Source: Hoylesella shahii DSM 15611 = JCM 12083 (GTDB taxonomy: Bacteria > Bacteroidota > Bacteroidia > Bacteroidales > Bacteroidaceae). Taken from it: 64,000 bases of DNA. The translations under genes were made by a program, and so were the position numbers. Location of the stretch: contig NZ_BAIZ01000010.1 in NCBI RefSeq assembly GCF_000613445.1, forward strand, positions 1-64,000. Reading direction: 5' to 3'. Of this stretch, positions 38,170 through 49,312 are shown piece by piece; within the stretch, counting starts at the first letter, position 1, and each line of letters opens with the position of its first letter. A model generated the notes under the pieces. That model searched no databases. It saw only the letters and a list, made by a program, of their open reading frames with translations, and had not been told where the DNA came from.

Positions 38170-40716
38170 TTATTTCGCTTTAATTTCTAACTTTAACTCG
38201 GCATCTTCAAGGCCAATGGACTTTGCTTTTAGGTTAACTTCTCCCTCATCGTTGCCAGCTTGCACCACCACGAGACACTTTCCAAAGAAAGCCTTACGGC
38301 GATTATCCTTAAATCGTTCGAGTGAGAAGGGGCTACCATTGTCAACCCCAGCGATGGAGGCATGGCCATTGAGCGAGAAAAACACCTCGTTTTCGGCCCA
38401 AGGACAAAGGTTTCCATCCTTATCCACCACTTCGACGGTAATAAACACCAAGCTTCGGCCATTAGCAAGAAGCGTTTTACGGTTGGGCGTAAGTCGCAGA
38501 TGGTGAGGTTGTGCAGCCGTGTTGACGGTTCGTTCGGCCACTTGGCGTCCAGCCTTTCTCGACACCACGCGCACCGTTCCCGGTTCGAAGCGTTCGCGCC
38601 ACATCACATGATACTCGTGTTCGTTGGCTTTTCGTTTCACGCCACGCGATTGTCCGTTAACAAACAGTTCCACCTCGTCGGCGTTGTTATAATAACACCA
38701 CAGGTCAATTGTTTGTCCAGGCATCCAGTTCCAATGCGGGAAAAGATGCAACACCGTTTTGTTAGTCCACTCACTTTGGTAAAGATAATAGGCATCCTTA
38801 GGAAATCCGGCAAGGTCTACAATGCCAAAGTAGCTGCTTCGAGCAGGGAAATTAAAGGGAGTGGGTTCGCCAATATAATCGAACCCCGTCCAAATAAACT
38901 GTCCCGAGCAGAAGGGTGTGTGTTTCACCACATCCCAAGTAGCCTCGTGAGTGGCACTCCACGAAGTGCACGAGTTATCGTAAGCCGAGCAAAGAAACGA
39001 TGTATCGATAAACGGGCGGCGCTTACCTGGCAGTCGTCTTATCGAGTCGCTGGGCATGGCATAGAAGCCTCGCGTTTGCAAAGCCGATACACTTTCGGTC
39101 AACAAGAAGGGTTTGCCGGGGAAATTCTCGGGTACTTTAGCCACCTGCTTAGTATGATAGTTAAAGCCAATAACGTCTATCGCCCCACTTTTAAACAAAT
39201 GGTTGCTGGGCGAAGTTTCGTTACATCCCGCCGTAATGAGTCGCGAGGGGTCGTTACGGCGTACAATATCGGCAAGCCATCGCGTAATTTTAGAATTGTC
39301 GCTAAGTTCTTTATTATCTGCCAATCGCGAGGGGTCTCGGGCGTTATTAAGTAAGATATTTACATCGTCGAGGTCAACCCCTTGGTTTTTGTCGGTATTC
39401 CATTGCTCAAGCACCTCGTTACCGATACTCCAAAGAATAATACTTGGGTGATTTCTGTCGCGAAGCACCATATCAGTGATGTCTTTTTCGGCCCATTTAT
39501 CGAAGAACAAAGCGTAGTCGAACTGAGTTTTGCCAGTTCGCCATTGGTCGAAAGCCTCGTCCATCACCATCAGTCCCATGGTGTCGCACATGTGCAGCAG
39601 TTCGGGTGCAGGCGGATTGTGCGAGCAGCGAATGGCATTAGCGCCCATATCCTTCATCATGCGCAACTGTCTGTACAAAGCATCCTCGTTGATGGCAGAG
39701 CCTAGACACCCCAAGTCGCCATGCAGGCAAACGCCATTGAGCTTAGTGTTTCGGCCATTAATTGCGAAACCCTTTTTGGCATCAAAGGTAATATTGCGCA
39801 AGCCCATGGTGGTGGTGTCGCGGTCAAGCACCTTTTTGCCATCAATAAGTTGGCTCACCACCTTATATATATAAGGAGCATGTGGCCACCACAGCTTGGC
39901 ATTAGTCATTTTAATCTTTTGGCTCACCGTGTTTTTGCCTCATGGGCCACACAAGGAGTGGTGGATTGGGCCACGCAGCGCCCCTCGGCATCGTAAACCA
40001 TCTGCTTAAGACTTAGCTTACGAGCTTGTGTAGCAAAACTTTCAATCGTAGAGTTGAGTGTAATGTTAGCCCCACGGCCTTTGAGCACGGGCAAAACCTG
40101 AACGCCCCATTGAGCAAGACGAACATCATGCTACGCAAGAGGTAAACATGCCTATAAATTCCACATCCCGTGTACCATCGGCAGTTGGGTTGTTGTGCAT
40201 TGTCTATGCGTACAGCCACGACATTTTCGCCCTTTTTGTTAAGAAAAGGCGTGATATCAAAGCCAAAACCTATGAAGCCATAAGGCCTAATGCCCACCAG
40301 CTTACCATTTACATACACCGAAGTGTTCATAAACGCCCCATCGAAGTGCAGCACATATCGGCTATACTCATTGTTGTCGGTGAGCATTAGACGCTTGCGA
40401 TACCACCCAACCCCACCCGGCAGCGCGCCACCAACAGCACCCGAGGGATTTTTAACATAGAAATTGCCTTCGATAGCCCAATCGTGGGGCAGGTTAAGCA
40501 CACGCCAAGCAGAGTCGTCGTAGTAAAGTTGTGCCATCTCGGGACTATCAGCCAATGCAAATCGCCATTGGGCATCCCACAATTGGCGCTCCATGCATGC
40601 CCGCCCATAGGCAAGCATGCCACGAGGCACAACAAGAGAGTCCGGCACAATATCCCCGCACGAAGCGAGAAACAGCTAATGCGCCCCCAAAAAGGATGAA
40701 AGAGGGCCCGCATCAT
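38170..40716 (-). CDS. Glycoside hydrolase family 2 enzyme, beta-galactosidase-like (three frameshifts)
   Basis: About 849 residues when rejoined. The ATG at 40716 overlaps the GH16 stop (ATGA) and leads into a signal-like segment (TLLLCLVACLPMGGHAWS). The frame shifts near 40595 into RQLWDAQWRFALADSPEMAQ and the sugar-binding domain (LPHDWAIEGNF). It shifts again near 40128 into HDVRLAQWGVQVLPVLKGRG, and near 39935 (poly-T) into GKNTVSQKIKMTNAKLWWPH. The catalytic barrel keeps ANAIRCSHNPPAPELL, the acid/base in WSIGNEV and a nucleophile candidate in FLLTESVSALQ. A DUF4982-like region (LFPHWNW) and Ig-like C-terminus follow. Beta-galactosidase is the commonest activity of this layout; other beta-specificities are possible. 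Confidence 0.88.
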
Positions 40717-42236
40717 TTCACAATCACCTTTTTACCGTCAACCACATAAACGCCCGAATGCAGTTTGGTATGTTCAAGAGTGTCGGCAACCTTCACACCC
40801 GTAACGCTATAAACACCTGTTGAAGCCTTGTGCAATTCGGCCTTAGGCATATCCACAGCCGTGACAACAGCCGTTTGTGCAGGCGTGTTAAGCGTAGCAA
40901 TGAAGAGGCGCACATTGTGAGCACGAAGCACACAGCCATCTTTTTTAAGACGTTCAACCATTGCCTTACTACCAATGTTAAACACGGCGTGGGTAGAACC
41001 TTGTTTCAAAGCGAACGAAGGTTCAACCAATTCGTTGCCATGAGCATCGCATAAAGTAACCGAAGGCGACGAACCAAAAGTCTCGATGTCGAGTACAAGC
41101 GCGTCTTTCTCGTTAAGTTTGGCAAAACTGCTTGCATCCAACGCCACTTGAACATTGGGCGATGTAACTTGTTGCAGGTCTACCGAAGGCACTTCGCCAA
41201 ACCAAATGGGTCTGTTAGCACGCTTATACACACGCACCCAATCAAGGTCGAGATGATATTTGGTGTTTTGGTTAAAACGCTTTCCTTTCAATTCAGGATT
41301 GTCTTCGGGATAACTAACACCCAAATATTTGCCACCCATCTGCCCAGTAATAGCTAAATCCCATACTTGGTCTTCGCCTTTAGGCATATTTTCGGGTTTG
41401 AGTAAACTTTCGAACTTACTAGTAGACTGCCAAACAGAGCGCACTTTGCCATCAAGAAGGAAAGTAACCACAATACCATTGCGATTGGTTTGCTTGTCTA
41501 CCTGCACGCCATAAACATGGTAGTCGGCACCGGGATTAAAATCGACAGAGCGAATACGGTGGGCAGAGTCGTTGATGTTGTAGTGCACTGTTTCGCCCCA
41601 CTCCACATCTTTACCATGAATACTCTGGTTAACCATGTATTTACCAGGATGGTATCTGCGAGCGCTGCTCACGAAAACCTCTTCCAAATCAATTTCAAAC
41701 ATGCTTGCTCCCATGATATGTCGCAACCACAAAGCCATCCAAACGCCATATTCGTAAGGCACTTTAGCCCTCATCTCGATGCGCGAATATAAAGGATAAT
41801 ACTTCTTGGGCTCTGCAACATAGTGCGTTTGAGGATTTGATTGATAGGGATGCGTGCTAGACAATGCTCCCGAACGCCAACAAAGCTTGCCTGGAGCATG
41901 CGGAGCAGTTGTGTGTTTGTCTACTTGTGCCGAGATACGAACAAAGTCGGGCTTGCCAGCAGGCAACAGTGTAACCTGACTTGCATGATAGTTTTGCACG
42001 CTACCTTGCCCTGCATTAAAACCATAACTCCAACCTGCTCTATCTTCACCACTACCATAGACAAACCAATATGTGGGATTGAGCGTAGGCGAAGTAAACT
42101 CGTCGCCATCATAATAGGTCCAACCAGCAGGCTGTTCTTCCTTAGGAACAGAGCCGTTAGCACCCTTATGCAAGCCCTGTGCGCCCATAACGATAGGCGA
42201 CAACAGCAAAATGGGTAAAAGAAAATACTTATTCAT
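40713..42236 (-). CDS. Glycoside hydrolase family 16 endo-acting enzyme with type IX-like tail
   Basis: Probable extracellular endo-beta-glycanase, 507 residues. Signal peptide (to about 19), then the GH16 jelly-roll from about 35 with the catalytic motif EIDLEE: nucleophile Glu181, Asp183, acid/base Glu186 (ExDxxE). LDLDWVRVYKR near 330 closes the domain as usual in GH16. A beta-rich domain follows, then a tail ending TGVYSVTGVKVADT ... SGVYVVDGKKVIVK, like the secreted endonuclease and the M6 protease. That predicts export across the outer membrane by type IX secretion. GH16 covers laminarinases, mixed-linkage glucanases, agarases and others; the insertion around the motif does not let me choose. 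Overlaps the GH2 gene by 4 bases. Confidence 0.9.
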   Translation of the reverse strand: MNKYFLLPILLLSPIVMGAQGLHKGANGSVPKEEQPAGWTYYDGDEFTSPTLNPTYWFVYGSGEDRAGWSYGFNAGQGSVQNYHASQVTLLPAGKPDFVRISAQVDKHTTAPHAPGKLCWRSGALSSTHPYQSNPQTHYVAEPKKYYPLYSRIEMRAKVPYEYGVWMALWLRHIMGASMFEIDLEEVFVSSARRYHPGKYMVNQSIHGKDVEWGETVHYNINDSAHRIRSVDFNPGADYHVYGVQVDKQTNRNGIVVTFLLDGKVRSVWQSTSKFESLLKPENMPKGEDQVWDLAITGQMGGKYLGVSYPEDNPELKGKRFNQNTKYHLDLDWVRVYKRANRPIWFGEVPSVDLQQVTSPNVQVALDASSFAKLNEKDALVLDIETFGSSPSVTLCDAHGNELVEPSFALKQGSTHAVFNIGSKAMVERLKKDGCVLRAHNVRLFIATLNTPAQTAVVTAVDMPKAELHKASTGVYSVTGVKVADTLEHTKLHSGVYVVDGKKVIVK

Positions 42237-42301
42237 GATTTATTATTTTGGATTTAGAACATAGGTCAAGCCCATATTTAAGAACATTAGGCCTTTGAAG
42301 A

Positions 42302-42343
42302 GCTCGCCAAGCCATCTGCCTTCGACGGCAAAGCCTGGCGAGC
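42302..42343 (-). other. Intercistronic hairpin between the SusE/F-like and GH16 genes
   Basis: GCTCGCCA (42302-42309) and TGGCGAGC (42336-42343) form an 8-bp stem, with TGCC/GGCA pairing inside. No U-tract. It could set different message levels for the binding/import genes and the enzymes. Confidence 0.5.
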
Positions 42344-42356
42344 AGCAACAAAAAGC

Positions 42357-44376
42357 TTAAGGTTTAACGATGGTGGCCTTCATCGTTTCGAAGTTAATAG
42401 TAATCTTCGTGCCGGCCGTCCATACGTAATCTTTATTAGGTTCGGGGTCGCCTTGCTTGCGATAAAGAAACTCTCCCGTCTCAGGAACAACGTAAACCTC
42501 GCGTTTCCAGTCGCCAAACTTCTTGACATGATTGAATGTTGGGATGCTGGGATACATTCTCATACGCCCCGTTTCGCAGAGTGGCGCTCATACTCTTACC
42601 ATCGGGGTCGACAGTAAAGGTGGCCGAGCTGCTTCCCGACCATGCTTGAAGCTTAACAGGCTCGATTGCTACCTCGCGCGAATCAAGTCCTACGTATATC
42701 ATATATATACCATCGTTAGCCACAATGGCGCGATTGTTTTGCACAGTGAAGCCAGTAGAAGTGGCAAGCGTAGCAAAATTGCCGTTTCCGAAAGCCTTCT
42801 CGTCGCTAAATTGCACGCCAGTGCCAGCCTTGAGGTAAGCAATATAGAACCAACGCGACTTTCCTGCATAGCCATTTTCAAGACTAACAACGCCAGGCGA
42901 AGCCCAATTCCAGCCACCAAAAGCGTCGCCCGTGAGGTAAAGGTTGTCTACACTACCAGGGAGTTTGTTCTCGGGTGTGGGGTCACCAAAGTCTGCGTTA
43001 CCCTCAGCAACGTTCAAGTTCACCGTTGTTTGTTTAGCAACAGGCACAGCAGGCACGTTGTTCGTGTTTAATCCAGGATAAACAAGCTTGCCATTGTTGA
43101 TGGTTAAGAGCATCGTATTCCAATCGCGAGCATTATATTTAGATGTGGCGTAAAGCTTTAAAGCCCCAGTGCTAGAAGTGTTCAACGACAATTTGTCGCC
43201 AACAATATCAGCCTTAACTTCACCACCTCCAAAACATTCGCCCGTGCCATACACTTCAGGCTTCTCAAAAGCGAGCAATTTGCGGTTCAAATCAACATAA
43301 ACAAGGTACAAACCAGTTTGCGACACTGTGGCTTGACCATTGCCATCGAGGGTGGCTCCCACCACATTACTAAAGGCAGACACAGAATTAGCACCATCGG
43401 GCGTTGTAGACAAGGCCACGGTTTTGCCAGCTTCAACATAGCGTAAGCACCAAAATTCGCCGTTACCAGCAGCTCCCACGGGCGTCATGGTTACCATCTG
43501 AGGGGAGTTCCATGCGCCAACGCCAGTACCGGCCATATAAAGTTGCTCGGAAAGGCCAGTGGCTTCAACGCCTTCACCGCCAACGCGAGCAGTAAAAGCC
43601 TTGTCGAGAACGCTATATTGCACACTGATGGCATACTGTCCCTTAAGGGTGAAACGCAAATTTACGTCGGACTTAGCCGTGAGTGGTGCGTACTTGGCAT
43701 TAAGCACATTGGTACGAACACTTTTACCAGTACCCGTTAGCACAGTGGCAAAGGTGTCGGCCAGGGCCTCATTGTCATCACTCACCACCACAGGTTTGGC
43801 ATTAGCAAAGGCAAAAGTGTATTCGGTGGGCAGCACAAACTGTGTGGTGTCGGCATTACTCCATGTCACCACGTGGCGCAAATGGTCGTATTCCATCTTA
43901 GCCAGAGGCAAAACGCGGTCGCCCTTATCGTTCAAAGCCAATTCTCCCTGCACGAAAAACTTCACAGGAATGATGGTTAACTTCTTTGTTTGTTTACTTA
44001 CCACTAGGGTGTAAAGGCCTTCGGCAGGCACGCTTATTTCGTCGTTGCCCTCTTCAAGTTGGCATTGCATCACACCCGAAGCAGCATCGGTGGCTATTAT
44101 TTTTCCACCATAATATACAGGATGGCCGTCGTCGCCCACATAGGCGATGCGCAATCCGCCATTTGTTGATAGCCAAACGTTGTGGCTAAGAATATTTTCG
44201 TGGGTCTTGGCCGCAAGCATACCCGTGGCGATGGGTCGCGAAAACTCGGTAGACGAGCCAGAGACGTAAACGCCAGCAGGAACGTTTTCAACGGGGTCGA
44301 ACCCTATATTATTGTCTACGCAGCTTGCCACCAACGGCAGAAGTGCGGCTAGCAGTGTATGTTTTAGCTTTATCAT
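42357..44376 (-). CDS. SusE/SusF-like surface glycan-binding lipoprotein (one frameshift)
   Basis: Outer-membrane lipoprotein of about 672 residues predicted to hold glycan at the surface. The signal peptide ends LVASC at residue 19, followed by VDNNIGFDP. Tandem beta-domains recur with the SusE/SusF pattern: LYMAGTGVGAWNSPQMVTMT, then LYLTGDAFGGWNWASPG, each followed by FWCLRYVEAG or WFYIAYLKAGTGVQFS and GLYLVYVD or GIYMIYVG. The frame breaks near 42565: one missing base separates LRNGAYEN from MRMYPSIPTFNHVKKFGDW, which reads to a stop at 42357. It lies after the second SusD and before GH16, the usual place for a glycan-binding protein. The ligand is unknown. Confidence 0.83.
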
Positions 44377-44659
44377 GACTTTATCTTATTTCGTTTTGTG
44401 TTCTATTTGTTGATGAGCGTTAGAGCTAACTAGCTGAACAGATGCAGAACAAAGCAATATCGTGGTGAGCAAGTTCTATGCTTAAGCGTTTCTATTGTTT
44501 ACACATGCTTTACGCTTATGCATTTGTTTCGCCCAGAGTTTATTGCTCAACTACTTCTCTTATAAACGTTCGCGGTTCGTATAAATTACGCAACGTCGAG
44601 TGTATAACATGTTTTGCAACAAGAGTTCTGCCATCTGTTCAACCAAGTTAAACACCCAA

Positions 44660-46353
44660 TCACCATTGAGGGTTTTGTTTCCAGCCTTTGAGTTTGAGCA
44701 ATTCAGACTGTGGAATGGGATACCAATACATCTTAGGTTGGAACACACGCTGCTCCACCACATAGGGAGTATAGGTGTAAGTGGGCGTTGCTTGCGTGTT
44801 ATCACGCTCTATACGCATACCCTTTAGCGGAGCACCCAGTGTAGACGAAGCCACTTTCCAGCGTCTAACGTCCCAAGCACGATGTTCTTCGAAAGCCAAT
44901 TCCACACGCCGTTCGCGTCTAATGCGTTCGCGCATCTCGTCTTGCGTAAGTCCGTTGGGCAATGCAGGCTGGTCAGAACGTTCGCGAACTAGGTTCACAT
45001 AGCGTTCGATGTCGGGATTGCCAGGTGCATATTCGTTTAGCGCCTCAGCATAATTCAAGTAGATTTCGGCCAATCGGAAGTAGGGGAATGTATGTCCCAG
45101 CTTTCCTCCGCCAGTCTGAATGTTCACCGACTCGTTGAGATACTTACGCAGATAGTGTCCAGTTGTAGTGGCATTGGTTTGATACAATCCATCTTTACCT
45201 CCGATATAGCTTTCAACTTTACCATTGTGGAAAGTTTGTTCGTTAAAGAGGAACGTGGCATCCATTCTACTATCACGGTCGGCATAGGGATTTGCAGCCT
45301 GTGCAGCGTTGCTCCACGAGAAGTCAGAACCATCTGTCATCTCATATGCATCCAGCAAGTTAACCGAGGGATTGGTGCCACCAGTTCCACCAAAGCTAAC
45401 AGGGAAATTAGCTTTTTCGAGATTATCCGACACCGCATAGCGACGCAAGAAGATGTATTCGGCATCTTGGAACTGGTTATGGAACAGTTGCACATAATTG
45501 TTCGAAAGCGAATAAACGTTTAAGTCAATAACTGCTTTGGCAGCCTTAGCAGCTTGTTCCCACTTGGCGGCATTGGTTGGGCGGTGTGTTTCGTCCAGGT
45601 TTTCGTAGTCAAGATACAAAGGACTGGCTGCATAGAGCAACACACGGCTCTTCAAAGCCAATGCAGCGCCCTTAGTGGCATGGCCCAATGCGGTGTTATC
45701 GCGCCAGGGTTGCAGCTCTAAGGAGTCGGCTGCAGCGTTGCACTCATTAACAATAAAGTTCACACACTCGTCCATTGTGGGGCGCGTTACATTACTGTAA
45801 TCGTCGTTAATATTGAGCGACGTTGTCACGATGGGCACAGGACCGAAACGTTTTAGCAGTTCGAAATGGAAGAAGGCACGCAAAAAACGAGCTTCAGCCT
45901 TCCAAATACGAATATCTTTTTTACGGTTGGCATATTCGGTTCTTAGTTTTGGGTCGAGCCTATAGGTCTCTAAATCCACTTTATCTGCATTCTCCATCAG
46001 TTCGCAAGCCATGCGAATACCCATATAACACCGTTCCCAAGGGTTGTCGGGATTGGTAGTTGCATCCCACGAACCGTGTTAATACTTTGCATATCGCCTG
46101 TTTGCAGAGCAAATTCTGCATCGTCGGTAACGCCATCGAACATGGCATTGCCATCCATGCGCGTGAGTCCTTCGGGTAACAAGGTATATATATTGGTGAG
46201 ATATTGCTGTGTGCGAATATAAGAAGAAAAGGTCATATTCTTGTCGATGTACGAGTTAGACTCCCTATCTAGGAAGCCACTGCACGATACGAGCGACATG
46301 CCGCCACCCAAGCAAAGGGCAACAAAGGCATGTTTAATGATGCTTTTACTCAT
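44660..46353 (-). CDS. SusD/RagB-like lipoprotein of the second SusCD pair (one frameshift)
   Basis: Glycan-binding lid protein, about 564 residues. Lipoprotein signal ending LVSC (residue 24), then SGFLDRESNSYIDKNMTFSS. A missing base near 46075 separates DMQSINT from GSWDATTNPDNPWERCYMGI, which leads into the TPR-like helices (IWKAEARFLRAFFHFELLKR). The SusD C-terminal signature is intact: FRLAEIYLNYAEALNEY, RRERRVELAFEEHRAWDVRR and a Trp-ending tail. It lies 40 bases behind its SusC partner. The next gene, the SusE/F-like lipoprotein, starts 283 bases later, a gap in which I see no gene or clear terminator. Confidence 0.9.
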
Positions 46354-46393
46354 AGAATTGCTGTTTTTAGGAATTTATAGAATATTCGTGCAT

Positions 46394-49279
46394 TTAGAAT
46401 GCCACTTTAACGCCAAGGCTCAAGGTGCGCATCAGCGGATAGTTGTACAAGTTACCTGCTTCGGCATCGCCCAATTCGTGCAGTGCGTCGATGGTAAACA
46501 CATTTGTGGCATTGGCATAAATGTAAACGTTGCTCAATCTAATGGCATTTGCCAAACGGTTTGGTAGGGTGTAACCCAGCTGTATATTGCGCAAGCGCAA
46601 GAAGCTTCCGTTGCGTTTCCAGAAGGTAGACGAGCGGTAATTGTTGTCGAAGTTCACCGTAGACAGGCGTGGATAACTAGCCGTTGGGTTCTCCTTCGTC
46701 CAGCTATCAAGTGCCAAGGGCGATGCAGTGCCATTGTCTTTAAACGAGTAAACAGCGGGGCCACTGAGGTAGATATCGCGTTTGGCTACACCTTGGAACA
46801 TCACATCAAGGTTAAATCCATTCCATTTACAACCCAAACCTAGCATGTAGTTCCATTGTGGAACAGTGGAATTGCCCACAGGATAGGCATCGTTGCCATT
46901 GATAATGTTATCGTGGTTTTGGTCAACATACTTGATATCGCCAGGTGCAACGTGGCCAAATTGTGGCACAGGCAATCCAGCCTTAAGCGTTCCATCGGCC
47001 TCGAAGTCGCTTTCTTGATACAGTCCATCAGCCACAAGCATAATGGGTTGCCACACAAGATGGCCTTTTTGGTAGAGATAAGGTTCGGTTTTCAGGTCTT
47101 CTCCCTGTTCAGTAACCTTACTTTTAGCAAACCACACACCCCCTTCAGCATAATAAGAGAATTGATTTTGCAACGTTTTATCATAACGTGCAGAGAACTC
47201 GAAGCCCTTATTTTCTACGCGTCCGATGTTGGCCATTGGCAAAATACCACCCCACGAAGCACCTACAAATCCTGGTACTTTCGAGTAAGGACGGGTAAGG
47301 ATGCCCGATTGCACCTCGTTAAACACATCGGCCGAGAGCGAAAGACAATTAAAGAGGTTGGCATCGAAGCCTAGGTTAAAGATGGTTTTGTCTTCCCATC
47401 TCATTTCAGGATTAGCCAATGTGGCCTCGCGAAATCCGCCAGAGCCATTATCGGTAGTACCAAAGAGGTAGCCTCCGTTATAGTCGTAGGTGGCATCAAA
47501 GATATATCTAGCCTTGGTTTGGTTGTTTCCCACCTTGCCATACGATGTTCTCAGCTTCATATAGTTGGCCCATTCGGCATTCTGCATAAAGCTTTCGTTG
47601 CTGATAACCCATGCCAACGAAGCAGCAGGGAAGAAGCCAAAACGATGATTGGGCGAGAAATTGTCGGTTCCCATATACGAAGCAACCACCTCGGCCACAT
47701 AAGTTTTGTTGTAATTATAGGTTGCACGACCGGCCCAATTAAGATAACGTTCGTCATCGCGCATGCCATACACCTTATATATATCAGAGACGAACATGGC
47801 CATAGCGTCCACTCCGTGACGTCCAAAGGTGTTGCCGTAAGCAATTTGTGCCCTTAGATTGGCGCGCGTAAAGTCGGTTCTAAAACCTTCTACGCTTTGC
47901 AAAGGTTCGTTTGCTCCATATTGGGTGTACTGATACACGGGCATATTGTTGGTGTCTAGGCCAGTTTGCGCTATTGAATAGCGCGCATAGTTGCGTTTTT
48001 TCTGCGAACTCTCGGCCACATAGTTGTTATATCCCACTGCTACATTGGCGCTAAGTCCCTTCACCAGCTTATCGAAATCGTAGTTCAACTTAAATATTAC
48101 TTGCATTGAACGGGCGTTTTCTTCATACAAACCACGTCCGAGTACATTGCCAACAGGGTTGGTGTAGTTGCTTGTTCCGCCGTAGCTGCCATTAGGGTTG
48201 TAAACGGGGAAGGCGTTAGGAGGTGTTGTCCACATAGAACGAACTATCTGTCCTGCGCTTATTCCACCGCCTGGTGTACTTTGGTCGCCAATGCTCACAC
48301 CGCTATATAGCGAAGCTGTTAGTTCGGGAAGCACATTAACATCGAGATTTGCTCTGAAGTTGTAACGCGAATAGGTGGCATTAGCATTCTCTTTTTGCTT
48401 ACGGTCGGTGCCTGCATATAGACCACCGTTGTGCAAAAGACCAGCCATTACATAATAACGTATGGCCGAACTACCACCGCGGAACGTCATCTCGGCCATG
48501 GTTAGTGGTGCCGAGCTGCGTAGCAACTGCTTTCTCCAGTCCACATTGGGGTAAAGATAAGGGTCGCTACCATTTTGGTAGGCTGTCAAAGCATCGTCGG
48601 TATATCGTGCTGCCAAGCCATCGTTGGCTAATGCCTGATTGTAAAGACGAGCATAGTCGTAGCTTCCCAGTGGTTGCGGGGTGGATGTGGGCATTTGCAA
48701 GCCCGTTTGCACCCTGAAAGAGATAGAGGGAGGAGCCACCCTACCCTTCTTTGTGGTTACAAGCAGCACACCATTGGCACCACGAGCGCCATACAGTGCC
48801 AACGCTGCAGCATCTTTAAGCAGCGAGACGCTTTCAATCTCTTCGGCCGAGATATAGTCGAGCGGTGCTTCGAAGCCGTCAACGAACACCAGCATCTGCT
48901 GTCCGCCAACAAAAGAACTTAGTCCGCGGGCATACATGTTTTGCATGTAGAAGTCGTATCCGGGTTCGTCGGCCTGCTGCAGCACAGTAAGTCCAGGTAA
49001 CAATCCTTTAAGAGCATTGCCCACAGTGGGCGAAGTGATGCGCATTAGTTGTTCTCCGCCAACGGTAGACATAGCCGCCGACGTTTTCCAAGCGTCTTGT
49101 TTGCCATAGGCCACATGGCTAACGTTGCTCACATAGCCCACGGTGTTGCTATGCCCTTGGCCTTCTAGGTTGCCTGTTTCTTTCTTCTCCACCTTGTCGG
49201 TTTCGCTTTGTGGCTTTGCCATAAGTCCTATTGGCAACAGTGAGCAAGCCATTATCAGGCTGAAATATCTTCTTATCAT
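46394..49279 (-). CDS. SusC-like TonB-dependent transporter, second pair
   Basis: Outer-membrane importer of 961 residues, intact. After the signal peptide it goes almost directly to the plug (LLPGLTVLQQADEPGYD, MLVFVDGFEAPLDYISAEEI, SLLKDAAALALYGARGANG). There is no CarboxypepD_reg or STN domain, so it is shorter at the N-terminus than the third SusC of this window. The barrel follows with typical repeats (YMKLRTSYGKVGNNQTK, NFNLGFDANLFNCLSLSADV) and ends MRTLSLGVKVAF. It is 33 bases after the first SusD of the locus and 40 bases before its own SusD. Two adjacent SusC/D pairs in one operon suggest import of different chain lengths or substitutions of the same glycan. Confidence 0.93.
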   Translation of the reverse strand: MIRRYFSLIMACSLLPIGLMAKPQSETDKVEKKETGNLEGQGHSNTVGYVSNVSHVAYGKQDAWKTSAAMSTVGGEQLMRITSPTVGNALKGLLPGLTVLQQADEPGYDFYMQNMYARGLSSFVGGQQMLVFVDGFEAPLDYISAEEIESVSLLKDAAALALYGARGANGVLLVTTKKGRVAPPSISFRVQTGLQMPTSTPQPLGSYDYARLYNQALANDGLAARYTDDALTAYQNGSDPYLYPNVDWRKQLLRSSAPLTMAEMTFRGGSSAIRYYVMAGLLHNGGLYAGTDRKQKENANATYSRYNFRANLDVNVLPELTASLYSGVSIGDQSTPGGGISAGQIVRSMWTTPPNAFPVYNPNGSYGGTSNYTNPVGNVLGRGLYEENARSMQVIFKLNYDFDKLVKGLSANVAVGYNNYVAESSQKKRNYARYSIAQTGLDTNNMPVYQYTQYGANEPLQSVEGFRTDFTRANLRAQIAYGNTFGRHGVDAMAMFVSDIYKVYGMRDDERYLNWAGRATYNYNKTYVAEVVASYMGTDNFSPNHRFGFFPAASLAWVISNESFMQNAEWANYMKLRTSYGKVGNNQTKARYIFDATYDYNGGYLFGTTDNGSGGFREATLANPEMRWEDKTIFNLGFDANLFNCLSLSADVFNEVQSGILTRPYSKVPGFVGASWGGILPMANIGRVENKGFEFSARYDKTLQNQFSYYAEGGVWFAKSKVTEQGEDLKTEPYLYQKGHLVWQPIMLVADGLYQESDFEADGTLKAGLPVPQFGHVAPGDIKYVDQNHDNIINGNDAYPVGNSTVPQWNYMLGLGCKWNGFNLDVMFQGVAKRDIYLSGPAVYSFKDNGTASPLALDSWTKENPTASYPRLSTVNFDNNYRSSTFWKRNGSFLRLRNIQLGYTLPNRLANAIRLSNVYIYANATNVFTIDALHELGDAEAGNLYNYPLMRTLSLGVKVAF

Positions 49280-49312
49280 AGTTGTTTTTCAGTTTGGATG
49301 TGTTGAACATAT

